Both the position numbers and the translations under genes were made by a program. Source: a bacterium (GTDB taxonomy: Bacteria > Patescibacteriota > Minisyncoccia > Minisyncoccales > PEYH01). Taken from it: DNA of 45,599 bases. The DNA lies in the NCBI GenBank assembly GCA_021163545.1, contig JAGGTU010000045.1:1-45599 (forward strand), given 5' to 3'. Each line of letters starts with the position of its first letter. Within the stretch, counting starts at the first letter, position 1. Positions 32,212-40,330 of the stretch are shown piece by piece. Below the pieces are notes generated by a model. It worked only from the letters and a program-made list of their open reading frames with translations. It did no database searches and was not told the DNA's origin.

Positions 32212-33572
32212 TTTTTTGCTAATTTTTGAAGATATTTTTTAAATTGGTCTCCCCTATCCTTATAATCTTTAAATAACCCAAAACTGGCCGACGCTGGAGA
32301 CAATAAACAGGTACCTTTTTTTGTAACTTTCAAAGCTGTTTTTACAGCTTCTTCCATATTGTTTACAAGAAAACATTTTGGTTTGTATTTCTTTGTGGCT
32401 ATTTTTTGAATCTCTTTATAAATTCTTTTACCCGTCTCTGGAAACAAAATAAGATTTGGAATTTTCTTTTTTATTATCATTTTAATCAACTCTGTGAAGT
32501 CTTGCTTTCTTTCATATCCTCCCAACATTAAGGTTTCTATGTTTTGGAGGGCTTCTAAGGCCTCCATCGTTGCCTCTGGTACGGTAGCCAAAGAATCATT
32601 ATAATAAGAAACACCTTTAAACCTACCCACAAATTCTAACCTATGTTCTAAGGATTTAAACTTGCAAACCACCTTTCTTATTATGTTGGGAGAAATGTCA
32701 AATACTGAAGATACTGTCACGGCAGCCATGACATTTAAAAGATTATGTCTGCCTTTTAGAGGAATTTCTTTAATTGGAAGAATTTTTGTATCTTCAAAAA
32801 CAATCCAGCCATTTTTCAGATAACACCCTTTTTTATTATGAAAACCAAAAGGAATAGTCTTAGCTTTTGTCTGGGAGGCTAATTTTCTAAGGGCTGATAT
32901 TTCATAGTTAAATATAAAAATGTCTTTTTCTGTTTGCCAGCGGGTAATATTCCTTTTAGTAGAAAAATATTCTTGAAAGTTCTTATAATAATCAAGGTGC
33001 TCTTTATAGATATTTAAAAAGACAGCAATTTTAGGGCTTATTTTTAAACCTTGCAATTGATGGGAAGAGAGTTCAAAAACAAAAAGACACTTTCTTTTTC
33101 CTTTTTTGAAAAAATCCAAGGGCGGTTTTCCGATATTTCCAATTAATTCAACCCTCTTTCCCCCTTTCTTTAAAATTTCATAAATTAAAGTTGAGGTTGT
33201 ACTTTTTCCTTTTGTGCCGGTAATACCTATCACTTGGTTTCCGTAATTTTCCAAGAAAATATCTGTCTGACTAGTTAAAATATGATTTTCTGATAAATAT
33301 GGCTTTATCTTTTCTGTCGGAATTCCGGGAGTTTTTATTATTACCTCATATTTTTTGATGGCCTCAAGGTATCCTGGTCCCAAAAAAGCCTTAATATTTC
33401 TCAGTTTTATCAACTTTTTTAAATTTTTATTAAGTTTTTTAAATTCTACCTGATCTGCTAGACCAATTTTTTTATTGGGAAACAATCTTCTTAAAAATCT
33501 CAAACTTGATTTGCCTTCTCTACCAAGGCCTAAAATTAATATAGTTTTTTGTTTTAGCAAATCTAACTTCAT
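32208..33572 (-). CDS. murD: Mur ligase MurD (UDP-MurNAc-L-Ala:glutamate ligase)
   Basis: A 454-residue Mur ligase. N-terminal Rossmann-like domain ILILGLGREGKSSLRF (11-26), ATP P-loop GITGTKGKSTTSTLI (116-130), FELSSHQLQGL, NIYKEHLDYY, and the C-terminal domain GRFKGVSYYNDSLATVPEAT with LLSPASASFGLFKDYKDRG, which is a MurD hallmark. The classical enzyme adds D-Glu; because a MurL-like gene lies in the same region, a MurD2-like L-Glu specificity is a testable alternative. The ATG is preceded by an extended -10, giving a predicted leaderless mRNA. It starts the murD-ftsW-murG-gltX unit. Confidence 0.95.
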   Translation of the reverse strand: MKLDLLKQKTILILGLGREGKSSLRFLRRLFPNKKIGLADQVEFKKLNKNLKKLIKLRNIKAFLGPGYLEAIKKYEVIIKTPGIPTEKIKPYLSENHILTSQTDIFLENYGNQVIGITGTKGKSTTSTLIYEILKKGGKRVELIGNIGKPPLDFFKKGKRKCLFVFELSSHQLQGLKISPKIAVFLNIYKEHLDYYKNFQEYFSTKRNITRWQTEKDIFIFNYEISALRKLASQTKAKTIPFGFHNKKGCYLKNGWIVFEDTKILPIKEIPLKGRHNLLNVMAAVTVSSVFDISPNIIRKVVCKFKSLEHRLEFVGRFKGVSYYNDSLATVPEATMEALEALQNIETLMLGGYERKQDFTELIKMIIKKKIPNLILFPETGKRIYKEIQKIATKKYKPKCFLVNNMEEAVKTALKVTKKGTCLLSPASASFGLFKDYKDRGDQFKKYLQKLAKK

Positions 33573-33579
33573 TTATTTT

Positions 33580-33588
33580 AGAATATCA
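33580..33588 (-). promoter_or_regulatory. Extended -10 promoter of murD, leaderless
   Basis: Minus strand TGATATTCT (33588-33580); the ATG begins 7 nt after the -10. There is no clear -35. The expected transcript starts at or next to the A of the ATG. Confidence 0.55.
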
Positions 33589-33611
33589 CAGAATTTCTTA
33601 TTTATAAAGAT

Positions 33612-33637
33612 AAAAGCGCCCCTCGAAGCGGGGCGCC
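33612..33637 (-). terminator. Intrinsic terminator of the nuclease cassette
   Basis: GCGCCCC (33616-33622) pairs with GGGGCGC (33630-33636) with a 7-nt loop. On the minus strand it is followed by TTTTATC. Confidence 0.8.
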
Positions 33638-33644
33638 TGTCATT

Positions 33645-34100
33645 TTATTCTACATACTGCATAAGGTTGGCTGTTTTTTGCTTTAAAGTTTGCCATTCAA
33701 AAAGAATATCTGTCACCTCTTTAATCAATCTCCACAGTTTCCGGGTACTTTTACCAGTTAGAGGTTCAATCATCACCGAATTTCTATAGATGCTAAAGCC
33801 CAGAAATTTAAGCTTCCTAAGATCTCCCGTCTTCGGATTGATCTTTTTTATTTCTCGGGATAAAGGATGTTGAGAACGCTCGTTTATTTCTTCTTCAGTA
33901 ATTCGCCAATTTGCTTTCATGACTACAGTTTTTGGGCTTATTATTAAGGCCAACCAAGGATTCGGAAGAGGTCTTGGTATCAGCCTAACAGCAATTTCTA
34001 ACTCGTCCCTTCTGAAGACTCGATCAGGTTCCCAATAGTAATGCTTCTTTTTGGATTTTCTATCCCACCAAAACCAACACCTTTTTAGAAACCCAACCAT
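33645..34100 (-). CDS. Unknown protein, second gene of the nuclease cassette
   Basis: A 151-residue basic protein with an unusual Trp-rich start (CWFWWDRKSKKKHYYWEPD) and ILFEWQTLKQKTANLMQYV at the end. It has no signal peptide or membrane helix and I do not recognise a domain. The ATG is set by a near-perfect AAGGAGGTGA Shine-Dalgarno site. It starts 11 bp after the PD-(D/E)XK gene and is followed directly by a terminator, so the two form a closed transcription unit. A nucleic-acid-binding partner of the nuclease is a guess from its charge and neighbour. Confidence 0.75.
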   Translation of the reverse strand: MVGFLKRCWFWWDRKSKKKHYYWEPDRVFRRDELEIAVRLIPRPLPNPWLALIISPKTVVMKANWRITEEEINERSQHPLSREIKKINPKTGDLRKLKFLGFSIYRNSVMIEPLTGKSTRKLWRLIKEVTDILFEWQTLKQKTANLMQYVE

Positions 34101-34111
34101 TGGTCACCTCC

Positions 34112-35125
34112 TTAAAGCAACTTAGGTTGAGAAAATTTCTTCAAAGGAGCAACTTCCTCAAGTTGCTCTCTGATGATTTCAATATCTACTTTACCCCAAT
34201 CAAATTGACTGACTGGGATAGGTTGTGAGGTAATAAGTTCTGGATGCGAGCAAATTTCAAGATAGTCACAGTACCAGCAATGATTGCCTGTTATTTTTGG
34301 AAAGAGCTGTTTATTTTGAGAGAGCAAAAAGGATTTGATTAATACCGCAAGGTCGGCATAGTGATGTTCGTTTCTTGGGGTTACAAGAACTCTTTTGTCT
34401 ATTTTTTCTTCTGTGATTGGGTTTTTGCCTTTCCATCCAAGAGGATAGCGAATAATACCAGCCTCCTTTTTGCCAAAGATTCTTCTAAATGCCCAGCTGT
34501 ATATCGTAAACTGGTAATCATGATGAACAGGGAACTGAAGACGCGGATCCTCTTCTCCATAATCTTGCCATCCTGTCTTAAGATCTACAATATACCACTT
34601 GCCACTTCCATAAGGAATCTCTCTTATTTGGTCTATAGCTCCGACAAGGAGAACGTCGTATCTGCCAGGAGCACAAACAGTAAATCTCCGCTCAACCGGT
34701 GCAACGGGCGGAGGAGCATTACGGTTATCTTCCCAATACTTTGCAATCATTGAAGCACCAAGTTCTTTATATTTTTCTTTCTCTTTCTCTATTTCAGTCT
34801 TTGTTTTACCTCGAAATCTAATCTTGCAAGGATTATGGAAACGCTTAGCATTCTTTTCTTTTAAAACATCCTCCCAGAGACTAATCCATAATTTCACAGC
34901 CGATTGCTTGCTTGTAGGAAAAAGAATCGTCAATCCCCTCTTCAACCTTTTTGCTTGTTGCTCTGGAGTAAGTCGATAAAAACTTGCAATAAGTTGATGT
35001 ATTGCCTGCCCAAAAACAAGATAAATTGCTTGAGGAACCTCTATTTTCGCCTCATATCTTAAAAAATAACAATAAGGACAACGGCCGTAATTCAAAAGCT
35101 TCGTTGCCGAAATTCTAATTGCCAT
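34112..35125 (-). CDS. PD-(D/E)XK superfamily nuclease with Cas4/AddB-like iron-sulphur cysteines
   Basis: A 337-residue RecB-type nuclease. Start SATKLLNYGRCPYCYFLRYE carries Cys16 (and Cys19). The catalytic core has Asp165 (VGAIDQI), Asp181 and Lys183 (YIVDLKTG), and a motif IV-like Gln205/Tyr209 (YQFTIYSW). The C-terminal triplet Cys283, Cys286 and Cys292 (HCWYCDYLEIC) completes a four-Cys cluster as in Cas4 and AddB. There is no helicase domain and no CRISPR genes nearby. It has its own promoter and a strong SD site and is followed by the 151-residue gene. The family is sure; the role (DNA end processing, defence, mobile element) is open. Confidence 0.88.
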   Translation of the reverse strand: MAIRISATKLLNYGRCPYCYFLRYEAKIEVPQAIYLVFGQAIHQLIASFYRLTPEQQAKRLKRGLTILFPTSKQSAVKLWISLWEDVLKEKNAKRFHNPCKIRFRGKTKTEIEKEKEKYKELGASMIAKYWEDNRNAPPPVAPVERRFTVCAPGRYDVLLVGAIDQIREIPYGSGKWYIVDLKTGWQDYGEEDPRLQFPVHHDYQFTIYSWAFRRIFGKKEAGIIRYPLGWKGKNPITEEKIDKRVLVTPRNEHHYADLAVLIKSFLLSQNKQLFPKITGNHCWYCDYLEICSHPELITSQPIPVSQFDWGKVDIEIIREQLEEVAPLKKFSQPKLL

Positions 35126-35162
35126 CTTTTCACCTCCTTTGGTAAAGTTCTTGAAATGCTTT

Positions 35163-35191
35163 ATTTAACAAAAAAATTGTTTTAATGTCAA
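35163..35191 (-). promoter_or_regulatory. Promoter of the nuclease cassette
   Basis: Minus strand TTGACA (35191-35186), 17-bp spacer, TTAAAT (35168-35163). The -35 overlaps the TGA stop of the upstream gene. An AAAGGAGGTGA ribosome site precedes ATG 35125. Confidence 0.75.
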
Positions 35192-35874
35192 GCTAGTTTT
35201 TCTTTAGGAGGATGGGTGTCTTTATAACCGAGATAAACAAGATAAGCGACAAGAAGATAAAAAATATGAAAAAGTCTTCCTGCAGGAATATAAAGAACTC
35301 CTATAAGAGCTATTCCTAAATAAATCACAAAAGCATACAAAGAATAGAAATTGGCAAGATTTTTTGAAGTGAACCCTTCTTTTTTTAAATTTCGAAAGAT
35401 AAAGAAAAGTAATCCCAAGATAGAGATAAAAATCATTCCTCCCGAAAAATAACCATGGGGAGGCGCTTTTGAAATATTATAATAAACCTCTCCCCTTGTT
35501 GAAATTTCCTGGGCTCTCATTAAAAATCCAAAATAATATAAAAAGAAGAGTATTGTTCCCAGCAAAGAAGAGATAAAAAGAGTTATTCTTTTGGGATATA
35601 TTTTCCGGGCAATATAAACTAAACCTAAAATGCCATGGATTCCAAACCACACTCCTCCAAAAAAGATGATTGTACGAGCAAACGAAGGAAAAACTTTCCA
35701 ACAACTTAAGGCAAATCCGTTAAAAATCCACCATAAAGCCCCACTGAACCAGAAACTTGCATAAAGAGAATCTGTCAATGATAGTTTTTTATTTCTTCCA
35801 ATCCAATAAGAAGAGAAAGCACAGATGAGACCTATGTAGAATGAAGTTAAACCATCTAAAATAGAAGTGTCCAT
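35188..35874 (-). CDS. Polytopic membrane protein, unknown function
   Basis: A 228-residue protein with about seven predicted helices (around 8-24, 33-57, 65-89, 97-117, 142-161, 172-194, 198-219) joined by short loops, and a hydrophilic tail (KDTHPPKEKLA). I recognise no catalytic motif. It starts one base after the hydrolase gene stop region in the same operon (35876 is the end of the upstream gene), so it is co-transcribed with the anchored hydrolase and MurL-like gene. A link to envelope work is only by neighbourhood. Confidence 0.72.
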   Translation of the reverse strand: MDTSILDGLTSFYIGLICAFSSYWIGRNKKLSLTDSLYASFWFSGALWWIFNGFALSCWKVFPSFARTIIFFGGVWFGIHGILGLVYIARKIYPKRITLFISSLLGTILFFLYYFGFLMRAQEISTRGEVYYNISKAPPHGYFSGGMIFISILGLLFFIFRNLKKEGFTSKNLANFYSLYAFVIYLGIALIGVLYIPAGRLFHIFYLLVAYLVYLGYKDTHPPKEKLA

Positions 35875-35875
35875 A

Positions 35876-36865
35876 TTAATAAATTTTTTTAATTTGGTTT
35901 ATTTTTCTTCCATCGCTCCAAAATCCAATTTCTAAAGCCTCCTTATTTTCTCCCTTGACAACCTCACAATTTTTATTAAAAAGAGCACAATCTATTGTAG
36001 CGTCAATAATCTTTCTATATCCATAATAACTCAAATTATTTGGGGGATAAAAAGCCGAGACATGATTACTCCATAGAGGAGGATTTCCATAAGCGTCAGA
36101 AGGAATTAAAAACATATGTCTGTTTAAACCTTCTGTTTTTTGAAGGAGTTTTTTCTTTACCTTTTCTCTTAAGACCAATCTGTCGCTTTGAGAAAAAAGG
36201 GCAACAAACCAAGTCTCGGGATTAAGATTTCTTAAATCTCCAAAAGGGAGTCCATAAATACTTGCTGGAAGATAAGGAAAGGTTTCTCCTGGAGTGATCA
36301 AAATTATTGCTTTGGGCAAAGGGATTTCTTCCGATAAAATATTTGTTGCTACCGCTCCACCCATTGAGGAACCAATTACAATAAATTGAGAGAGGTCATT
36401 TTTTGGAGCGATTTTTTTAATTTCTAAAATTGCTTCTTTTAGAACTTGTCTAGCAGTAAGAGGGAATACTTTTGGCCGGAATAGACTAAAAGTACCCTTT
36501 TGATAAGAAAGAAAAATAACAATATTTCCTCTCTTTGCCTCGTGGAAAATTAAAGGAGAATACATTTTGTAGTCTACAGGAGAAGACGGAGCCAACCCGT
36601 GCAAAAATAAAATTACCGGAGAAGAATTTAGATCTACCCCTTTGGGAATAAAGAGATAAAAATTGTTATCTTGGTGGGTGAATTTTTTAACTAAAACCTC
36701 CTTTGTTTTGTAATCGCAAGGGTTGTTTAGAAGATTGGGCCACACACTCTGATTCTGTCCTTTTGGATGATAGAATAAGGAGTACCAAACAAAATAAAAG
36801 TAATAAAAAACCCCAAGAAAGATAAGAAAGATGATTATTGATATTATTAGACTTCTCTTTCCCAT
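35876..36865 (-). CDS. Membrane-anchored alpha/beta hydrolase
   Basis: A 329-residue protein: an N-terminal membrane anchor (SLIISIIIFLIFLGVFYYFY, about 5-24) and an outer alpha/beta-hydrolase domain. Oxyanion region ILFLHGLAPSS, nucleophile elbow GSSMGG (Ser in IVIGSSMGGAVA), acid in ALFSQSDRLVL, and a C-terminal His in WSNHVSAFYPP. ATG 36865 is preferred; an upstream TTG at 36904 would overlap the MurL-like gene. It lies 16 bp after that gene. The substrate is unknown; an esterase on an envelope component is one possibility. Confidence 0.78.
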   Translation of the reverse strand: MGKRSLIISIIIFLIFLGVFYYFYFVWYSLFYHPKGQNQSVWPNLLNNPCDYKTKEVLVKKFTHQDNNFYLFIPKGVDLNSSPVILFLHGLAPSSPVDYKMYSPLIFHEAKRGNIVIFLSYQKGTFSLFRPKVFPLTARQVLKEAILEIKKIAPKNDLSQFIVIGSSMGGAVATNILSEEIPLPKAIILITPGETFPYLPASIYGLPFGDLRNLNPETWFVALFSQSDRLVLREKVKKKLLQKTEGLNRHMFLIPSDAYGNPPLWSNHVSAFYPPNNLSYYGYRKIIDATIDCALFNKNCEVVKGENKEALEIGFWSDGRKINQIKKIY

Positions 36866-36881
36866 TTTAGCGGAGCGAGAA

Positions 36882-38180
36882 CTATTTAATGTATAATTCT
36901 TCAAATTGCTTTAGAAGAAATGGTAGTTTTTTCCTTTTTTTTGCTTGTTTGAGAGCCAAGGAAAAAGCCAAGATTGTTTCTTTTTTTGTTCCCACACACT
37001 CAAAAGGTTTGGTTTCTTTTTTCCCTAATAATTGTAGCATAAGAGGCAAAAGAGATTTGTCCTCAAAGAGATTTTTTCCAAAAATCTTGACCAAATCTTT
37101 CTCTTTTAAAAATGGATACAAAAGGGTAAACACAAAAAGGCATTTTGGACATTTTAAACACCATTTTGGTTTTCTTGCTGAAAGTTTATAAGCATTATTG
37201 CAGCTTATAAATACAAAATGATATTTTTTTAGCTTTGCAAAGATTTGGGCAATTTCTAACTCTGAAAATTGTCGCAAAGCACTAAAAACATCTATATTTT
37301 TTAAAAGATATTTTTTAGCTAATCTGTTGAATTCTTTCTCAAACTTTGAAGTTTTTGACCATTGATGATTTATCCATCTCCCTTTGTATTTTAAATTAGG
37401 TTCATTTGCACTTTTCTCCCAAGAAAAAGCAACTCGTCCATAATTAAACAACGCCGCCACAATTAAGGAAAGATAAGCCAAAAAGGCAGAAAAAGGAACA
37501 TGTCCATTTAAAAACTTGCCAGATTTATTGAACTTCAAGAGTAAAGGGTCAAGCTTTCTTTCAATGAAAATGATTTCTTTTAATTTGGCAATTTCTGAAA
37601 TTTTTACCTGTGGAACTCTGGCATTTAAAATCAACCCTCCTAAAATATTACCTTTCTTTTTTAAAAGCTCTATTGTTACCGGAGAATCTTTCCCCCCTCC
37701 GATTGGCACTAAAATTTTATTTTGGCTAAATTCATTTTTGCTTGCTTTATATAAAGGTTTTTTCTGATTAACTTTAATGTTTAAAAAGCCACGTTTTGTA
37801 AAATCAATTTGGTTCTTATAAAAATATTCTCCCATGCCATTTAAAATAATTTTTCTTAAAAACATTTTTTCTTCCTTGTGTAAATTTCCCGCATCAATCA
37901 ATATTTTTGGCGAGCAGGTCAATTTCCAATAATTGAGCATCTCAATGAGGCCTAAATGAAAAACAAGATTTTCTAAATCTTCTTTGTCTATGTTTTTAAG
38001 ATGTTTGAAAGGAACTTTTTTAACCGTGATTTTCGTTTTAAATTTTAAATCTCTTAAACCAGAGGTAGATCTAATTAAAAAATTAAACCAAATTTCCAAA
38101 TCAGGTTTTCGATACTTCCATTCAAACCCTTGATAAACAAACTCAGGATATTTTTTTCGTAAAGTGTTTGTTTTTTTCAT
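36882..38180 (-). CDS. murL: MurL-like PP-loop protein (candidate UDP-MurNAc-L-Ala-L-Glu epimerase)
   Basis: A 432-residue protein with an ATP-pyrophosphatase loop, VPIGGGKDSPVTIELL (158-173), followed by NGHVPFSAFLAYLSLIVAAL (225-244), SWEKSANEPNLKYKGRWINH (253-272), QWSKTSKFEKEF, and a cysteine cluster WCLKCPKCLFVF (340-351). This combination matches, from memory, MurL, the ATP-dependent enzyme that epimerises the terminal L-Glu of UDP-MurNAc-L-Ala-L-Glu in Xanthomonas. Position supports this: it sits 12 bp after mraY in a run of peptidoglycan genes, with murD 3 kb downstream. An unrelated PP-loop role (for example tRNA thiolation) is the main alternative. No glutamate racemase is in the window. 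Confidence 0.72.
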   Translation of the reverse strand: MKKTNTLRKKYPEFVYQGFEWKYRKPDLEIWFNFLIRSTSGLRDLKFKTKITVKKVPFKHLKNIDKEDLENLVFHLGLIEMLNYWKLTCSPKILIDAGNLHKEEKMFLRKIILNGMGEYFYKNQIDFTKRGFLNIKVNQKKPLYKASKNEFSQNKILVPIGGGKDSPVTIELLKKKGNILGGLILNARVPQVKISEIAKLKEIIFIERKLDPLLLKFNKSGKFLNGHVPFSAFLAYLSLIVAALFNYGRVAFSWEKSANEPNLKYKGRWINHQWSKTSKFEKEFNRLAKKYLLKNIDVFSALRQFSELEIAQIFAKLKKYHFVFISCNNAYKLSARKPKWCLKCPKCLFVFTLLYPFLKEKDLVKIFGKNLFEDKSLLPLMLQLLGKKETKPFECVGTKKETILAFSLALKQAKKRKKLPFLLKQFEELYIK

Positions 38181-38192
38181 ATTGGATTTTGA

Positions 38193-39287
38193 TTATCCCA
38201 GTAGTGCAACAGCTACCCCTACAATTGCAGCAATTATACCAATCACCCAAAAACGCATTGTTACTTTATAATGGGGCCAGCCTTTTGCCTCAAAATGATG
38301 GTGAATCGGAGCCGCCAAAAATATTTTCTTTTTGAAAAATCTCTTTGACAAAAGTTGTAAAATTACTGAGGCAGACTCGATAACCAGCAAGATTCCTATA
38401 ATTGGTAAAACTAAAACCGAATCTGTTAAAAATGCAACAACGGTTAATGCCGGACAGAGCCCCATTATTCCTGTTTCTCCCATATAAAATCTAGCAGGTG
38501 GAATGTTAAACCACAAAAACGCCAAAATCGCTCCAGCAACTGTTGCGCAAAAAGCAGCAAGGTCAATTTGCCCTTTAAAAAAGGCAATTGTACCATAAGC
38601 ACCAAAGATAGTAGCGAAAGCTCCACCCGCCAGTCCATCTAATCCATCAATAACTCCTCCTGAATAGGTTGCCATTGTCACTAAGATAAAGAAGGGAATA
38701 TATAAAGCACCCAAATAAATATCACCTACTCTTGGGATATGTAAAGTTTGCCATTCTAATTTGTAATAAAACCAAAGTCCTCCAATTAACCCGATTAAAA
38801 ACATCAAAAATAACCTTTTTTTCAAACTTAATCCTCCTCCAATGTATTTTCCTCCACCTTTCACTTGGAGAATGTCATCTACTAATCCCACTAATGCCCC
38901 TGAGACAAGAGCAAAAAAAGGAAGCCATGTTTGAGAACGGCTCAAGAAATTTAACTTTTGAAAAATCCAAAAATCAATTTTTGATAAAAGAAAAAAAATA
39001 ATTCCTACAAGCAATGGAACCACCCATACAAGAAGTCCTCCAAAACGAGGTACCTTTGTTTCTTTTTCTGTATGGAATTTCGGAAATATTTCTAACTTTT
39101 TGCCATCAATTGATTTTTCTCGTGGAGACTTCTTCCAGAGTTTATGCTTGTATAAAAAATTGGTTAAAAAAGGAGTCAAGAAGAAAGCCAGGCAAAAAGA
39201 GAAAGAGCCCAAGAAAAAAACCTTCAAGACGTTTATTATTAAAAACGGATCATATAAATATTGAGGAAGTTGTGTTTGTCCTACCAT
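38193..39287 (-). CDS. mraY: Phospho-MurNAc-pentapeptide transferase MraY
   Basis: A 364-residue polytopic enzyme (about ten helices) making lipid I on undecaprenyl phosphate. Signatures: LVGLVDDILQVKGGGKYIGG (Asp-Asp pair), GGVIDGLDGLAGGAFATIFG, YMGETGIMGLCPAL (MGDTGSLALG in most bacteria) and APIHHHFEAKGWPHYKVTMR. Its start overlaps the carboxypeptidase gene by 7 bp, so it is translated from the aspS-dacA mRNA. The MGETGIM variant deserves note but the catalytic Asp residues and HHH are intact. Confidence 0.94.
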   Translation of the reverse strand: MVGQTQLPQYLYDPFLIINVLKVFFLGSFSFCLAFFLTPFLTNFLYKHKLWKKSPREKSIDGKKLEIFPKFHTEKETKVPRFGGLLVWVVPLLVGIIFFLLSKIDFWIFQKLNFLSRSQTWLPFFALVSGALVGLVDDILQVKGGGKYIGGGLSLKKRLFLMFLIGLIGGLWFYYKLEWQTLHIPRVGDIYLGALYIPFFILVTMATYSGGVIDGLDGLAGGAFATIFGAYGTIAFFKGQIDLAAFCATVAGAILAFLWFNIPPARFYMGETGIMGLCPALTVVAFLTDSVLVLPIIGILLVIESASVILQLLSKRFFKKKIFLAAPIHHHFEAKGWPHYKVTMRFWVIGIIAAIVGVAVALLG

Positions 39288-40330
39288 ATATACGCTTGTT
39301 TAATCCAAGTTATAAGTTTCTCCATGTCTTTAAAGCGATTTTTTGAGCCCAAAATTACATTTATAATAAAGCCGTCTTTTAAAGTTGGGTGTTTGATCAC
39401 CAAAAGAAAGCATTCTTGTGCAAGAGGGGTGTAGCCGGTTTTGCCAAAAATAATCTCATTTGAATATTTTGCAAGAAGTTCGTTTGTATTTTTTACTTTA
39501 TGATGGAAAGAATTGTCGGTTCTATATAAATAAAATTCTTTTTTTTGAGTAAGTTTAATTAAAAAATCAGCCCGCGGATCTGTTTTACTTTTTTGAATAA
39601 TAAACTTTGCTAGTTTGGCTAAGTCTTTTGCTGTTGAATAGTTATATGGCTCACCTGAGAAATCCGGATCAAGTCCTATAGGGTCAACGAATCTTGAATT
39701 TATAAGTCCTATTTTCTCTGCCTCTTTTTGCATTAGCCCAACAAACTTTTTTACTCCTATTACCTCTGCTAAGGCAAAAGTAGCATCATTGCTTGATTCA
39801 AGCAGCATAGAATGCAGAAGATCTTTAACGAAAAACCTCTCCCCTTCTTTGAAAAACCCTATCTCTTCTTCTGTTTCAATAGCTTCCTTTGAAAATTGTA
39901 CAATTTTGTTTAAATCGTAGTTTTCTACGATTATAAAGCCTGATAAAATCTTGCTTAAACTGGCAATGGGCACTCTTTTTTGAGGGTTTTTAGCAAACAA
40001 GAGGTATTCGTTTCCAAGTTCGTCTACTGCCACAGAAAGGACTGCAGTAGCATCAATGTCCAACGGATCTACGTCCCATCTTCGGAAAGGTTTTAAGAAT
40101 GAATAATCTACAGGAATTTGGGCAAGCATTTGATTATAAATCTTGGAAGTATATTTCCAATTAAGATATCCTTCAAATATCTGTTTAAACTCAAACAAAG
40201 CAGCTCCAATGCCACAAAGTAGTAATAATATTAGAGAAAATTTAAAAAAGCGCCTCAGCTTTGGTTTGTTCTGCCAGTTGAAAAATCTGCCCAAATTTAT
40301 TAAAAAATTCAACAACTTATTTATCCTCAT
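39281..40330 (-). CDS. D-alanyl-D-alanine carboxypeptidase (S11, PBP5/6-like)
   Basis: A 349-residue envelope enzyme that trims pentapeptides. An N-terminal membrane anchor (about 29-46) is followed by the transpeptidase-like fold: SxxK with Ser124 and Lys127 (PIASLSK), SxN with Ser179-Asn181 (LESSNDA), and KTG at 297-299 (FGKTGYT). ATG 40330 (with AGGAAG upstream) is preferred over a TTG at 40351; it overlaps the aspS end by 14 bp. No C-terminal amphipathic PBP5 anchor is seen; anchoring is at the N-terminus. Confidence 0.92.
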   Translation of the reverse strand: MRINKLLNFLINLGRFFNWQNKPKLRRFFKFSLILLLLCGIGAALFEFKQIFEGYLNWKYTSKIYNQMLAQIPVDYSFLKPFRRWDVDPLDIDATAVLSVAVDELGNEYLLFAKNPQKRVPIASLSKILSGFIIVENYDLNKIVQFSKEAIETEEEIGFFKEGERFFVKDLLHSMLLESSNDATFALAEVIGVKKFVGLMQKEAEKIGLINSRFVDPIGLDPDFSGEPYNYSTAKDLAKLAKFIIQKSKTDPRADFLIKLTQKKEFYLYRTDNSFHHKVKNTNELLAKYSNEIIFGKTGYTPLAQECFLLVIKHPTLKDGFIINVILGSKNRFKDMEKLITWIKQAYIW

